The notes: generated by a model not told the origin, from the letters alone. A stretch of DNA of 10,546 nt from Bacteroidota bacterium (GCA_013203755.1 JABMPI010000185.1:1-10546), one strand, 5' to 3'. Numbered from the stretch's first letter, positions 1 to 7,537 are shown. Numbers and translations: made by a program.

Positions 1-10
1 AAAGTATTTA

Positions 11-77
11 TGACCGGGGTTATACTAATTTGACCGGAATTGAATAGTTCTTGCACTCTGACCGAACTATATTCGGT
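11..77. repeat. Triplicate TGACCG motif plus short inverted repeat
   Basis: Three copies of TGACCG occur at 11-16, 31-36 and 59-64, the first two extending to TGACCGG. The third runs into an inverted repeat, ACCGAA (61-66) and TTCGGT (72-77), separated by five bases. The cluster lies upstream of a candidate -7 element at 108-115, so it could be an operator array for the gene at 160. It could equally be the tail of a gene that ends left of the window. The copies are seen directly; the regulatory role is a guess. Confidence 0.3.
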
Positions 78-107
78 ATAAATTTTTCAAATTAGATATT
101 TAAGTAC

Positions 108-115
108 TATATTTG
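108..115 (+). promoter_or_regulatory. Candidate Bacteroidota -7 promoter element
   Basis: TATATTTG matches the Bacteroidota housekeeping -7 consensus TAnnTTTG exactly and would give a leader of about 40 bases before the ATG at 160. No clear TTG-type -33 element is found at the expected spacing (only a T-rich run at 83-87), so the assignment rests on one box in AT-rich DNA. Confidence 0.4.
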
Positions 116-159
116 TTAAAACATACACACAATTATTCAATTAATCAAAACATCAAAAA

Positions 160-978
160 ATGAAAAACCTTTTAACATTCCTACTACTTTTTGCATCTAT
201 TACTGCAATTTCTCAAGACAAAATAATTAAAAAAAACAGCGAGATAATTAACTGTAAAGTTACGGAGATAGCTGCCGATGAGGTAAAATATTATTACTCC
301 GAGAATTCGAAGTTAGTTTTTGGTATCGATAAAGCTTTGGTTGAAAAAATTGAATTTGCAACAGGCGAAGTAATTGAAATTGAAGATAACACGTTCAAAA
401 ATCCTGAATATTATGCCAACCAAGGGAAACGTGCACTAAAAATAAATTTCCTTTCGCCTTTGTTCGGAACTACTGAATTTGCTTACGAGCAGAGTATAAA
501 ATCCGGAAAATCATGGGAAACAGCTTTGGGAATTGTTGGATTAGGGAATGACATTGCAGACATTAACCCCCGAGGAGTTTATGGAAAATTTGCCTATAAA
601 TTTATAAAAAGTCCTGATTTTTATATGAATAGAATGCATTATTCACATATACTAAAAGGCGCTTATTTTGCCCCTGAAATTGCTGTGCGAATAATGTCTT
701 ATGATAAGAATAGGTGGAACGATTATAATTATTATAGTAGTAGTGTACAAAAACCTACAATTGAAAGAGAAGACAACTTTTCGGTTGCGTTGATGTTGAA
801 AATTGGGAAACAATGGATTTTTGATGATGTATTTTTAATAGACATTTATACAGGAATTGGTTATGGCTTTGGAGGGGATGATTATGAAGGCCTACCTTAT
901 GGATTTATTGTTGCACCCAACGAATTTCCAATTGCAATGACTAGTGGAATTAAAATTGGCTGGGTTTTCGGAAAATAA
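160..978 (+). CDS. Exported outer-membrane beta-barrel-like protein, function unknown
   Basis: A 272-residue protein with a clear Sec signal peptide: Lys at 2, a hydrophobic core at about 4-17 and likely cleavage near Ser19/Gln20. Residues 20-80 form a short charged domain with alternating hydrophobic residues. From about residue 90 onward, alternating aromatic and glycine-rich segments and a last segment ending in GWVFGK suggest a small outer-membrane beta-barrel, as is common for Bacteroidota proteins of this size. No catalytic motif is recognised. The ATG follows a run of A residues typical of the phylum and no earlier in-frame start fits. The gene is separated from the globin gene by 67 bases, so it may be transcribed alone. 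Export is well supported; barrel topology is inferred; the biological role is unknown. Confidence 0.75.
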   Translation: MKNLLTFLLLFASITAISQDKIIKKNSEIINCKVTEIAADEVKYYYSENSKLVFGIDKALVEKIEFATGEVIEIEDNTFKNPEYYANQGKRALKINFLSPLFGTTEFAYEQSIKSGKSWETALGIVGLGNDIADINPRGVYGKFAYKFIKSPDFYMNRMHYSHILKGAYFAPEIAVRIMSYDKNRWNDYNYYSSSVQKPTIEREDNFSVALMLKIGKQWIFDDVFLIDIYTGIGYGFGGDDYEGLPYGFIVAPNEFPIAMTSGIKIGWVFGK

Positions 979-1045
979 TACAACATCTAACTAAAAATAC
1001 ATTCAACATCTTTTGCCTTTATTTGTTTGAAAACAAAAAATACAA

Positions 1046-1471
1046 ATGGATTTTACAATTACAACATACTTTCCCGGCGCTCGTCCGCAAGTTACGCTAC
1101 CAGGCAACGAAGTATTTTTACTGCTAAAGGAAGATGGAATGCGAAAAATGGTGAGCGATTTTTACGATCTTTTAGTTGAAAGTGAAATAAAAGATTTATT
1201 CCCTAAAAACCCCATTGTACTAGAAAAAGCAAAGGAACATTCAGCTGATTTTTTTATCCAAATTTGCGGAGGTCCAAAGTATTTTAACCAAAATCGTGGA
1301 ATGCCAAAGTTGAATCAACGGCATCAGCCCTTTAAAATTACCTCCGAAGGCAGAGACGCTTGGTTGAATTGTTATAAGTTAGTTTTGGAAAAGTTAGATT
1401 TACCTGAAAATGTAATTGAATCGTTTTGGAATTATTTGGACGTATTCTCTAAGTGGATGGTAAATTCCTAG
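1046..1471 (+). CDS. Group II truncated haemoglobin (2/2 globin)
   Basis: A 141-residue cytoplasmic haem protein of the bacterial truncated globin family (PF01152). Diagnostic features visible are FYDLL with Tyr40 at the expected B10 position, the GGPKYF stretch at 75-80, the GMPKLNQRH segment leading to the RHQPF motif with proximal haem ligand His93, and Trp106 in RDAWLNCY, which matches the conserved G8 tryptophan. These are hallmarks of group II (TrHbO-like) globins. The N-terminal extension of about 25-30 residues before the first globin helix is longer than in minimal members. Group II globins bind oxygen or NO and are linked to nitrosative and oxidative stress or oxygen handling; the precise role here is not known. 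No signal peptide is present. It is followed by 115 non-coding bases, so co-transcription with the lipoprotein genes downstream is uncertain. Confidence 0.9.
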   Translation: MDFTITTYFPGARPQVTLPGNEVFLLLKEDGMRKMVSDFYDLLVESEIKDLFPKNPIVLEKAKEHSADFFIQICGGPKYFNQNRGMPKLNQRHQPFKITSEGRDAWLNCYKLVLEKLDLPENVIESFWNYLDVFSKWMVNS

Positions 1472-1586
1472 AAATTAAAAAGGTATTGTTTTGTTTCTGT
1501 AGTAATTACTCTTTAAACTCATAAACATTCTGTACAATTGCATGTTTAATAGCTTTATAAAATAATAATAATCTAAATTAATTAAA

Positions 1587-2657
1587 ATGAAATTTTTAAA
1601 AATTGTATTGATTGCACTTTTCGCAGTCGTTTTATTTTCATGTAATCAGAAGCCAAAGCAGGTAGATTCTCAACAAGAAGCAGTTCAGGAAAATGTAGCA
1701 TATTACCGTCACATTCAATTTACCGAAACATCTTGGGATTTGGAAAAAGGCACACATGCTCTTACTGCAAAAGAAGCAAAAACAGTAAATAACTACAAAT
1801 TTACATACAACGAAAGTAAACAGCTGGTTTCAGTTGAGTACAATCGAAATGGAGTATTATTGGGATATTCATCATTGGGAGCAGCAAAAATTACTTACAC
1901 TTACGAAGGTGATAAACAATTAAAAAGCTTTTTTAATGACAAAGGCGAGGCTTCAAAAAATGGAGGGGCTTCAACTTATGAATATACTCTTAACGATGCA
2001 GGAATGCGCGTTGCAATGCGTTTTGTAGATGACAAAGGAGAATCTATCGAAAACCGAAACAACGTTTATAATTACGTGTGGAAAAAACTTCCTGATGGAA
2101 TGATTCAGGAACTTCGGTATAATTTGGCTGGAGAAGAAGTGGTAATGAATCCATTTTGTCCGTTTTATGAGCTTCGTTTTTCGTACGATGAAAAGGGTTA
2201 TTTAGTTCGAATGGCTAATTACGAAGAAGATAAATTGTACGATTGTACTGAAGAGAACTGCGGCGATATTGGCGTTTCGTATTTTTTGTTCGAAAACAGC
2301 AAAGATGGCGATGTTAAACATTTTTCGGTGCATAATACAGGAGGACAGCTTTCTAATTTGTACAGTGGCTGGGCTAAAAGAATTAATGTAATTGACGAAA
2401 ATGGTTATGTTTTAGAAACAACTCAGTTCGACCAGGACGATGAAATGTTGGGAGGGAAAAGACTTCCGGTTACTACTTCTGTTTTTGATGAACACGGTGC
2501 GATGGTGAAACGGATTTCGATGAACAAAGACAAAAATATTACAAATAATCCAGACAGCGGAGTTGCAATTGTTGAGTACAAATACGACGAAGAAGGTCGT
2601 CGTTTGGAAACTGTTGAATACGATAAAGACGGAGTTTTAGTTGAGAAGAAAGGTTAA
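1587..2657 (+). CDS. Lipoprotein with YD-repeat-like sequence, function unknown
   Basis: A 356-residue predicted lipoprotein. Residues 1-18 are a lipoprotein signal peptide ending in LFSC, so Cys19 is the probable lipidated residue, and a Gln/Lys-rich linker follows. The body has recurring short beta-strand units of the type Y-x-Y...G, for example TYEYTLNDAG, FSYDEKGYL and YKYDEEGRR. These resemble RHS/YD or toxin-wing style strands and suggest an elongated beta-sheet domain at the cell surface or in the periplasm. No catalytic residues are recognised. The stop lies 21 bases before the start of the double-rhodanese lipoprotein, which suggests an operon of two lipoproteins. That link may tie the protein to sulfur chemistry, but nothing in its own sequence shows it. 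Confidence 0.8.
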   Translation: MKFLKIVLIALFAVVLFSCNQKPKQVDSQQEAVQENVAYYRHIQFTETSWDLEKGTHALTAKEAKTVNNYKFTYNESKQLVSVEYNRNGVLLGYSSLGAAKITYTYEGDKQLKSFFNDKGEASKNGGASTYEYTLNDAGMRVAMRFVDDKGESIENRNNVYNYVWKKLPDGMIQELRYNLAGEEVVMNPFCPFYELRFSYDEKGYLVRMANYEEDKLYDCTEENCGDIGVSYFLFENSKDGDVKHFSVHNTGGQLSNLYSGWAKRINVIDENGYVLETTQFDQDDEMLGGKRLPVTTSVFDEHGAMVKRISMNKDKNITNNPDSGVAIVEYKYDEEGRRLETVEYDKDGVLVEKKG

Positions 2658-2678
2658 TTTATTCATCGCGAAATTACT

Positions 2679-3728
2679 ATGAACTACTTTAAAACGATAA
2701 CCCAAATATTTGCGGTTGTTTTGCTTGTTTTTTTAATCTCGTGCTCTGGAGGTGGAAACAAAACAAAGCAGGTAGAGTTAACTAAATCTGCACAGGTTAA
2801 AACTGAACCGGTTGAAATAAATGCCGAAGCAAAAGCATTGTTTAGTTACCTCGTAGAGATGGGAGACTATGTGAATGGGAGAAACTTCCCTTCGCTAATA
2901 AAGGCAACTTCGGTACATGATGAGTTAACAAAGAATAACCATATAATAGATTTAAGAGATTCCAAAGTATTTGCTAAAGGACATATAAAAGGTGCTGTAA
3001 ATGTTGAATTCACCCAATTACCCAATTATTTTACAAACCACATAAAACCGTTCGAATTCGATAGAATTGTAATGGTATGTTCCACGGGGCAAATGTCGAG
3101 TTATTCAGCCTCTCTTTTGCGTTTAATGGGCTACGGGAATGTGTACGCCATGCGTTGGGGAATGAGCGGCTGGAACAAGGATATTGCGGCAGATTGGTGG
3201 CTCGGTGCAGTTTCTTCTGAGTACGCAGACAAGTTGGAAGTGAATGTAAATGAAAAAGCAGTGGTCTCTGATTTTCCTAAAATGAATAGTGGAAAAACGG
3301 GTGGCGATGAAATTATGAATACACGTTTTAATAGCTTGTTTGAAGCTGGTTTTTCTGATGCAATTATTTCTGCAGAAAAAGTATTTGAACAGCCCGGAAA
3401 TTATTACACGATTAATTACGACCGTCGTGATAAATACGAAGCAGGACATATTCCCGGAGCGGTTCGTTACAAGCCAAATGGAACCTTGGGAATTGTTGAA
3501 GAGATGCAAACCATTCCGGCCGACAAAGAAGTGGTGGTTTATTGCGGAACAGGGCACAACTCAGGATTTGTTACGGCATATTTGCGTCTGTTTGGTTACA
3601 ATGCAAAAACACTGGTTTACGGAAATAACTCGTTTATGCACAACAAAATGATTCAAGATAAAAGTACACTTTCGTGGTTGCCATTTTCCGAAGCTGAAAT
3701 TGGAGATTATCCGGTAGTGAAAAATTAG
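2679..3728 (+). CDS. Lipoprotein with two intact rhodanese domains
   Basis: A 349-residue sulfurtransferase-like lipoprotein. The signal peptide ends in LISC, giving lipidated Cys22, so the protein should be anchored in the periplasm or outer membrane. The first rhodanese domain (about 75-170) contains IIDLRDSKVFAKGHIKGAVN and the active-site loop CSTGQMSSYSA with Cys134, then the usual LMGYGNVYAMRWGMSGW end. The second (about 240-325) contains YEAGHIPGAV and the loop CGTGHNSG with Cys289. Rhodaneses carry sulfane sulfur as a persulfide on this cysteine. Having both cysteines differs from classic two-domain thiosulfate sulfurtransferases, where the N-terminal domain is inactive. It is convergent with the YeeE/YedE and degenerate rhodanese genes on the other strand, which points to a shared role in extracytoplasmic sulfane-sulfur handling. 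Substrate specificity cannot be read from the sequence. Confidence 0.88.
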   Translation: MNYFKTITQIFAVVLLVFLISCSGGGNKTKQVELTKSAQVKTEPVEINAEAKALFSYLVEMGDYVNGRNFPSLIKATSVHDELTKNNHIIDLRDSKVFAKGHIKGAVNVEFTQLPNYFTNHIKPFEFDRIVMVCSTGQMSSYSASLLRLMGYGNVYAMRWGMSGWNKDIAADWWLGAVSSEYADKLEVNVNEKAVVSDFPKMNSGKTGGDEIMNTRFNSLFEAGFSDAIISAEKVFEQPGNYYTINYDRRDKYEAGHIPGAVRYKPNGTLGIVEEMQTIPADKEVVVYCGTGHNSGFVTAYLRLFGYNAKTLVYGNNSFMHNKMIQDKSTLSWLPFSEAEIGDYPVVKN

Positions 3729-3751
3729 AAGTAAAATATTTTTGAAAATAC

Positions 3752-4216
3752 TTATTCCAGTTTGGCACTTGTGTCGGGCTGGAATTTGTATTTAAAAACC
3801 TCCGGGTTTTCTTCGGAACGAAGTATAAATACATTTTCAAAACCCAATTGATTTAATATTACCCAAGCTTTTGAGGCGGTAGAAACATCATTCGAAAACA
3901 GCACAATTTCACCTTTTGCTTTACCCAATACTTTTCGGTTTGTTTTATCTAAAACATTTTTAAAAGGAATATTTATTGAGTTTTGAAATTGAGAAGAGTT
4001 ATAATTGTTGGCAGTGTTTAAATCGACAATTAAATATTGAGGCGAAAGTTTTTTTAGTTCAACAGCTGAAATTGAATTGATACTTTTTGTTGCCACATCA
4101 ATTGCGTATTGTGCATCCTTTTTAAATAGGTTTTTGTTTGAATTTCTGGCAATTACCAAAATCAAAGTTATTGCGATTAGCAGGATTACAAATCCTAAGC
4201 TTTTTAGTTTAGTCAT
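3752..4216 (-). CDS. Membrane-anchored rhodanese-fold protein without catalytic cysteine
   Basis: A 154-residue protein with one N-terminal membrane segment (about residues 7-23) that is probably an uncleaved anchor, followed by a single rhodanese-like domain. The fold is recognisable from YLIVDLNTANNYNSSQF (around 61-77), SINIPF at 80-85 and ASKAWVILNQLGFENVFIL at 114-132. At the position of the persulfide-forming cysteine the sequence is LFSNDVST, with Ser108 where Cys is expected. The whole protein contains no cysteine, so it cannot be a classical sulfurtransferase. It is the last gene of the - strand sulfur group, 19 bases after the second rhodanese-like gene, and converges on the double-rhodanese lipoprotein with 23 bases between. 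A binding, scaffold or regulatory role is inferred. Confidence 0.75.
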   Translation of the reverse strand: MTKLKSLGFVILLIAITLILVIARNSNKNLFKKDAQYAIDVATKSINSISAVELKKLSPQYLIVDLNTANNYNSSQFQNSINIPFKNVLDKTNRKVLGKAKGEIVLFSNDVSTASKAWVILNQLGFENVFILRSEENPEVFKYKFQPDTSAKLE

Positions 4217-4235
4217 TTTAGGTTATTAGTTGTGG

Positions 4236-4847
4236 TTATTCGCAGCCGCCGTCAAGTTGAGCTTCTTTTAATCGTCGCGCGGCCAAATATTGTGTTTTTA
4301 AACTGTCAGGTAAACTGTTTATTTGTGTGAAAGTTTTACGTGCATTAAATCGGTTCTCGAATAACACATTTTCGCGAGGGGTAATTCTTTCTCCCGTAAA
4401 CTCGCTTAACATCACCAATTTGTACCATTCGTTTAATCCGCCCTTCATTACAAAACTGTTTTCGAAACCCAAGCCGGTGGCAACTGTCCATGCAGAGTTT
4501 GCTAACTGATCGCCATTTCCGTAAAAGATATTTCTTATCTCACTTTGATTTAAATATCCTTCCCAGTCGGGATTTAATAAATCGGCAAAAGGAATATTTA
4601 TGGATCCGGGAATGTTGCACATTCTGTACTCTACTTTGCTTCGTAAATCAATTAATTGAATGGTGCTATCTTCGTTATTTACAAAACGGGCAACCTGGTC
4701 AACCGAAAAATAAATATCGTCAGAAGTTGATTTTGAGAGTAATTCAATTGGTTTTAGATAAAATGATTTTGCCGCGTTAAAAGGCAAAAAGGCCAAAAGA
4801 ATTCCAATTCCAATTAATAAAACAGATAACTTTATTCTTGTATTCAT
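4236..4847 (-). CDS. Membrane-anchored rhodanese-like protein with C-terminal GGC tail
   Basis: A 203-residue protein starting at the ATG at 4847; a TTG three codons upstream (4856) is possible but less likely. Residues 5-22 form a membrane anchor. The rhodanese-like domain (about 45-140) shows IQLIDLRSKVEYRMCNIPGSINIPF and GLGFENSFVMKGGLNEW, the latter the usual closing part of the fold. The active-site loop reads FYGNGDQLANSAW, with Gly110 where the catalytic Cys is expected, so the site is lost. Cysteines remain at 77, near the place of the usual His of the GHIPGA motif, and at 202 in the tail LDGGCE after a charged helical stretch. The gene begins five bases after the stop of the YeeE/YedE half upstream, so the two are translationally close. 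A sulfur-handling partner of the transporter is a reasonable inference. Confidence 0.78.
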   Translation of the reverse strand: MNTRIKLSVLLIGIGILLAFLPFNAAKSFYLKPIELLSKSTSDDIYFSVDQVARFVNNEDSTIQLIDLRSKVEYRMCNIPGSINIPFADLLNPDWEGYLNQSEIRNIFYGNGDQLANSAWTVATGLGFENSFVMKGGLNEWYKLVMLSEFTGERITPRENVLFENRFNARKTFTQINSLPDSLKTQYLAARRLKEAQLDGGCE

Positions 4848-4852
4848 TCTAT

Positions 4853-5461
4853 TCAATTTAAAAATTCAGAAGTAATTTCCGGGCGTTTGAATTTCTTTTC
4901 AGCCAATTCAGCCAACCAAAATAATCCAACGGCAACAACAATTAAAAGCAAAGTAAAAACTCCCGGAGAAACACCTAGCCACTCATCTATTTTTACCGGG
5001 CCATAGTAACTGCCCATTGCAAGGGGTTGAATAATTGGAAACGTTTCTGCAAAAAGAAATGCACCAACCAATCCACCAATAAGAAAAACCAAAGCATCAA
5101 TTTTACCAATAGAAAGTGCACTGATTCCTGTTCCCGGGCAAAACCCGCCCATAATAAATCCGGCTCCCATAATTGTTCCGCCAATTAATGTTGCACTCAA
5201 ATAGTAGTGGTTCACATAAACCAGATTCAGGTTTAATAGCCCGAAAAAGCTAAGTAGTTGCGAACCAACCAATGCAACTATTGCAGCGGTAAAAAATACT
5301 TTTAGTACGGCGGTGTCGTAACCATAAAACATTCCAGCGAGTTTCCTGCTCGATGAAAATCCGGCTTGTTCCAGGGCAAAACCAAACCCAATTCCTATCA
5401 AAAAGGCGATAAGCAGGTTGATCCATTCGGGGAGTTCTGATAATATTGAAAGTGGTCCCAT
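4853..5461 (-). CDS. YeeE/YedE (TsuA-like) thiosulfate transporter half, long subunit
   Basis: A 202-residue polytopic membrane protein of the YeeE/YedE family (PF04143), to which the thiosulfate importer TsuA belongs. Typical family segments are GFGFALEQAGFSSSRKL (about 24-40), MGAGFIMGGFCPGTGIS (98-114) and the glycine-rich helix after it. Cys108 in the GGFCPGTG motif corresponds to a cysteine of the kind that passes thiosulfate through TsuA by S-S-S interactions. Full TsuA proteins are about 330-400 residues with two repeat halves; this is about half that length, and the neighbour at 5498-6010 supplies the other. The family also includes uncharacterised transporters of sulfur- or selenium-containing ions, so thiosulfate is the best but not a proven substrate. 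Two rhodanese-like genes follow at once on the same strand. Confidence 0.88.
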   Translation of the reverse strand: MGPLSILSELPEWINLLIAFLIGIGFGFALEQAGFSSSRKLAGMFYGYDTAVLKVFFTAAIVALVGSQLLSFFGLLNLNLVYVNHYYLSATLIGGTIMGAGFIMGGFCPGTGISALSIGKIDALVFLIGGLVGAFLFAETFPIIQPLAMGSYYGPVKIDEWLGVSPGVFTLLLIVVAVGLFWLAELAEKKFKRPEITSEFLN

Positions 5462-5497
5462 ATTTTAAGTGATTATTGTTGAATTATTATTGATTAT

Positions 5498-6010
5498 TTA
5501 AATCCATAGTTTTCTGAAAAACCAGGCAAAAAGATAAGCTGACCCAAAAATGGCAATCATGGTTACAAAACCTGCCACCGAAAGAACAGCCATTCCCGAG
5601 AGCGCTGCGCCACTTGTACATCCACGTGCCAACTGCGCTCCATAAACAAAAAATACTCCGCCTAAAAAGGCAAAAAGCAAACGTTTTTTATTTGAAATTT
5701 TTGGTGATTTTTCAATTTTGAATTTTAACCGCCCGGAAATTGCACCGGAGATAAAACCTCCCAAAAGCATCCCCAAAACTTCCAATGCCAGCCAGCTTTT
5801 TAACGGGCTTTTCCCATCTTCGAAATATTTACTGTAATAGGGCGATTCCATTGCGTGTTCTTTGTTGATTGCGCCAACTGCGGCTACAACAGTATATTTT
5901 AAACCACCGCTGGCACCCAGTCCGCGCCCTGAAATAAACATGGCTGACAACAGTACCAGTCCAAGTAAAACTCCTGCAATGTATGGGTTCATGTAACTTC
6001 TTTTTTTCAT
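5498..6010 (-). CDS. YeeE/YedE (TsuA-like) thiosulfate transporter half, short subunit
   Basis: A 170-residue membrane protein of the same family, with hydrophobic segments at about 9-27, 72-92, 111-127 and 137-165. Recognisable motifs are SGRGLGASGG (27-36) and QLARGCTSGAALSGMAVLS (126-144), the latter being the conserved YeeE/YedE signature with Cys131. It is the first gene of the sulfur group and is followed 36 bases later by the second half, so the two probably assemble into one pseudo-symmetric transporter in the inner membrane. A loop of about 30 polar residues (48-70) sits between the first helices. The 125 bases upstream hold no gene and should contain the promoter, but no convincing -33/-7 pair was found. 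The split arrangement is common in this family in several phyla, so it is not a frameshifted single gene. Confidence 0.88.
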   Translation of the reverse strand: MKKRSYMNPYIAGVLLGLVLLSAMFISGRGLGASGGLKYTVVAAVGAINKEHAMESPYYSKYFEDGKSPLKSWLALEVLGMLLGGFISGAISGRLKFKIEKSPKISNKKRLLFAFLGGVFFVYGAQLARGCTSGAALSGMAVLSVAGFVTMIAIFGSAYLFAWFFRKLWI

Positions 6011-6135
6011 AGTTGAAGTATATTAAATCATTAAAATCGATTATACTACGACAATTTAGACAATAGTAATGTTTTGTGAATTTGTAAATAGTTGCAGTTT
6101 AGAAAACATTTATAAAACTTCGGATTACACTAATT

Positions 6136-6747
6136 TTACCTATTCAAATTATAATATAACGCCAACGTTAATACATTGTTGAATTGGTTGTTTTGCCAAT
6201 AGTAATTTGTTCCTTCGCCGGGTTGTCCCCGAACAGGAAGTACTGAAAGTGCAAATCGTAAATCAGCTTTTAAATTATCCAAAAAGTCAAATTGAAATCC
6301 CAGAAAAGGTTGTAAGTCAATAGTGTTGAATACATTTTGGTCTTCCACCTGAAATTCGCCATATTCATCGAATTCTTTAGAATGGATTAAAAATCCGGTT
6401 GACAATCCTCCAATTATACTTCCCCGGTCGTTGGTTCGAAAAGCTGCGTAAACGGGAATGTCAACGTACCCCAAACGCATTATATATTTTTCCGGAAATT
6501 CAGGTTTTATTTTGTTTCGTGCACCTTTTTGAGAATATTTAATTTCAAAGGCTAAAAATACCGCCGGAGCAACGTCGGTTTGAACAAAAAAACCGGCAAC
6601 TATTCCGGGCTTGTTAAATCCCTTGTACGTATCACCTTCCACTTGGGAGGCATTGTATCCCGCCAAAAGCCCGCCTTCGAAACGTTGTGCAGAAACTATG
6701 TTTATAAGCAGTAAAAAGAGTATTGGAATAAATATTTTTTTCACCAT
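6136..6747 (-). CDS. PorT-like outer-membrane beta-barrel protein
   Basis: A 203-residue exported protein. The signal peptide covers residues 1-20 with a cleavage site after VSA, leaving a mature start at Gln21. The remainder has the pattern of the small eight-stranded barrel family PF13568 (OMP_b-brl_2, PorT-like): FEGGLLAGYNASQVEGD near the start, KYSQKGAR at about 70-77, YVDIPVYAAF in the middle, and LTLALYYNLNR at the end with an aromatic penultimate region. The exact cargo or function of such barrels is unknown in most cases. The ATG lies one base after the stop codon of the sirtuin gene, so the pair is almost certainly one transcript and coupled in translation, although no functional connection between a cytoplasmic deacylase and a barrel protein is obvious. 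Confidence 0.85.
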   Translation of the reverse strand: MVKKIFIPILFLLLINIVSAQRFEGGLLAGYNASQVEGDTYKGFNKPGIVAGFFVQTDVAPAVFLAFEIKYSQKGARNKIKPEFPEKYIMRLGYVDIPVYAAFRTNDRGSIIGGLSTGFLIHSKEFDEYGEFQVEDQNVFNTIDLQPFLGFQFDFLDNLKADLRFALSVLPVRGQPGEGTNYYWQNNQFNNVLTLALYYNLNR

Positions 6748-6748
6748 T

Positions 6749-7435
6749 TTATTTCAGGTTAATTAGTTTCAATTTTAATTCTTTAATGCCTTCGCCAGCT
6801 TTTTTCTGAATGTAAGTAACGTTTTTTTTGTGAATATTGGGTTGCGCTGGGTCAATAACAAAAATTGGAATATCCGGTGGCGCGTAATTTACCAATCCCG
6901 CAGCAGGGTACACAGCTAATGAAGTACCAATTACGACTATAATATCAGCTTTTTGTACAATTGGAATTGCTTGTTGCATGGCTGGAACGGCTTCGCCAAA
7001 CCATACAATGTGGGGGCGAAGTTGGCTGCCTAATTCGCAGGTATCACCCAATTTTAGCTCCCAGTTTTCCATTTTGTATATCAGCTTAGAATCAATGGTG
7101 CTTCTTACTTTTCTTAATTCGCCGTGCAAATGTAAAATGTTGGAACTTCCGGCTAGTTCGTGCAGGTCATCTACATTTTGGGTAACAATTTTTACATTAA
7201 ACCACTCTTCCAATTCTGCAATTCCAATGTGCCCGGCGTTTGGTTTGGCTTCAAAAAGTTGCTTGCGCCGTTCGTTGTAAAAACGCATAACCAATTGCGG
7301 ATTGCTTTCCCAGGCTTCGGGACTTGCAACTTCAGTAACATCGTATTGTTCCCAAAGCCCGCCCATATCGCGGAAGGTTTTCAACCCACTCTCCTGGCTC
7401 ATTCCAGCACCCGAAAGTATTACAAGGTTTTTCAT
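6749..7435 (-). CDS. SIRT5/CobB-type NAD-dependent protein deacylase (sirtuin)
   Basis: A 228-residue sirtuin (Sir2 family, PF02146), cytoplasmic. NAD-binding motifs GAGMSQESGLKTFRD (9-23), TQNVDDLHE (85-93) and GTSLAVYPAAGL (170-181) are present, and His104 in LHLHGEL is the catalytic base. Tyr53 and Arg56 in FYNERRKQL match the Tyr-x-x-Arg pair that in SIRT5 and E. coli CobB recognises acidic acyl groups, so desuccinylase or demalonylase activity is plausible besides deacetylase activity. The usual Cys-x-x-Cys zinc pairs are missing: the zinc-module region (about 107-142) contains one cysteine only, Cys133. This zinc-less form appears to be frequent in Bacteroidota sirtuins as far as I know. 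It is followed by the barrel gene with one base between, and lies downstream of the nucleotidyltransferase after a 102-base gap. Confidence 0.93.
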   Translation of the reverse strand: MKNLVILSGAGMSQESGLKTFRDMGGLWEQYDVTEVASPEAWESNPQLVMRFYNERRKQLFEAKPNAGHIGIAELEEWFNVKIVTQNVDDLHELAGSSNILHLHGELRKVRSTIDSKLIYKMENWELKLGDTCELGSQLRPHIVWFGEAVPAMQQAIPIVQKADIIVVIGTSLAVYPAAGLVNYAPPDIPIFVIDPAQPNIHKKNVTYIQKKAGEGIKELKLKLINLK

Positions 7436-7537
7436 TATTGAGTTATTGATTCAGGATAAAGATAATTCAAAATCCCGAAAAAATTGTACTTTAAACTTTA
7501 CGGTGAAAATCAGCATAAAATTTGAAAAAGGATTCTT

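Noticed and set aside
1022..1037. TTTGTTT/AAACAAA inverted repeat before the globin gene
   Set aside because: Short, A/T-rich, two-base loop, and located right at the start region; likely chance in AT-rich DNA.
3123..3557. Open frame of 144 codons opposite the double-rhodanese gene
   Set aside because: It lies fully antisense to a well supported gene, has no recognisable motif, and its Cys/His-rich composition is that of a reverse-frame shadow.
3730..3752. AT-rich dyad (AGTA...TACT) between convergent genes as a bidirectional terminator
   Set aside because: Only four outer base pairs plus A/T-only partial pairing; too weak to call.
4848..4856. TTG start for the rhodanese-like protein at 4236
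   Set aside because: An ATG at 4847 gives a normal hydrophobic N-terminus and avoids overlap with the upstream stop; the TTG is within the transporter stop region.
7457..7464. TATCTTTA on the - strand as promoter of the sirtuin gene
   Set aside because: One mismatch to the -7 consensus and no -33 TTG element at proper spacing; not distinguishable from background.
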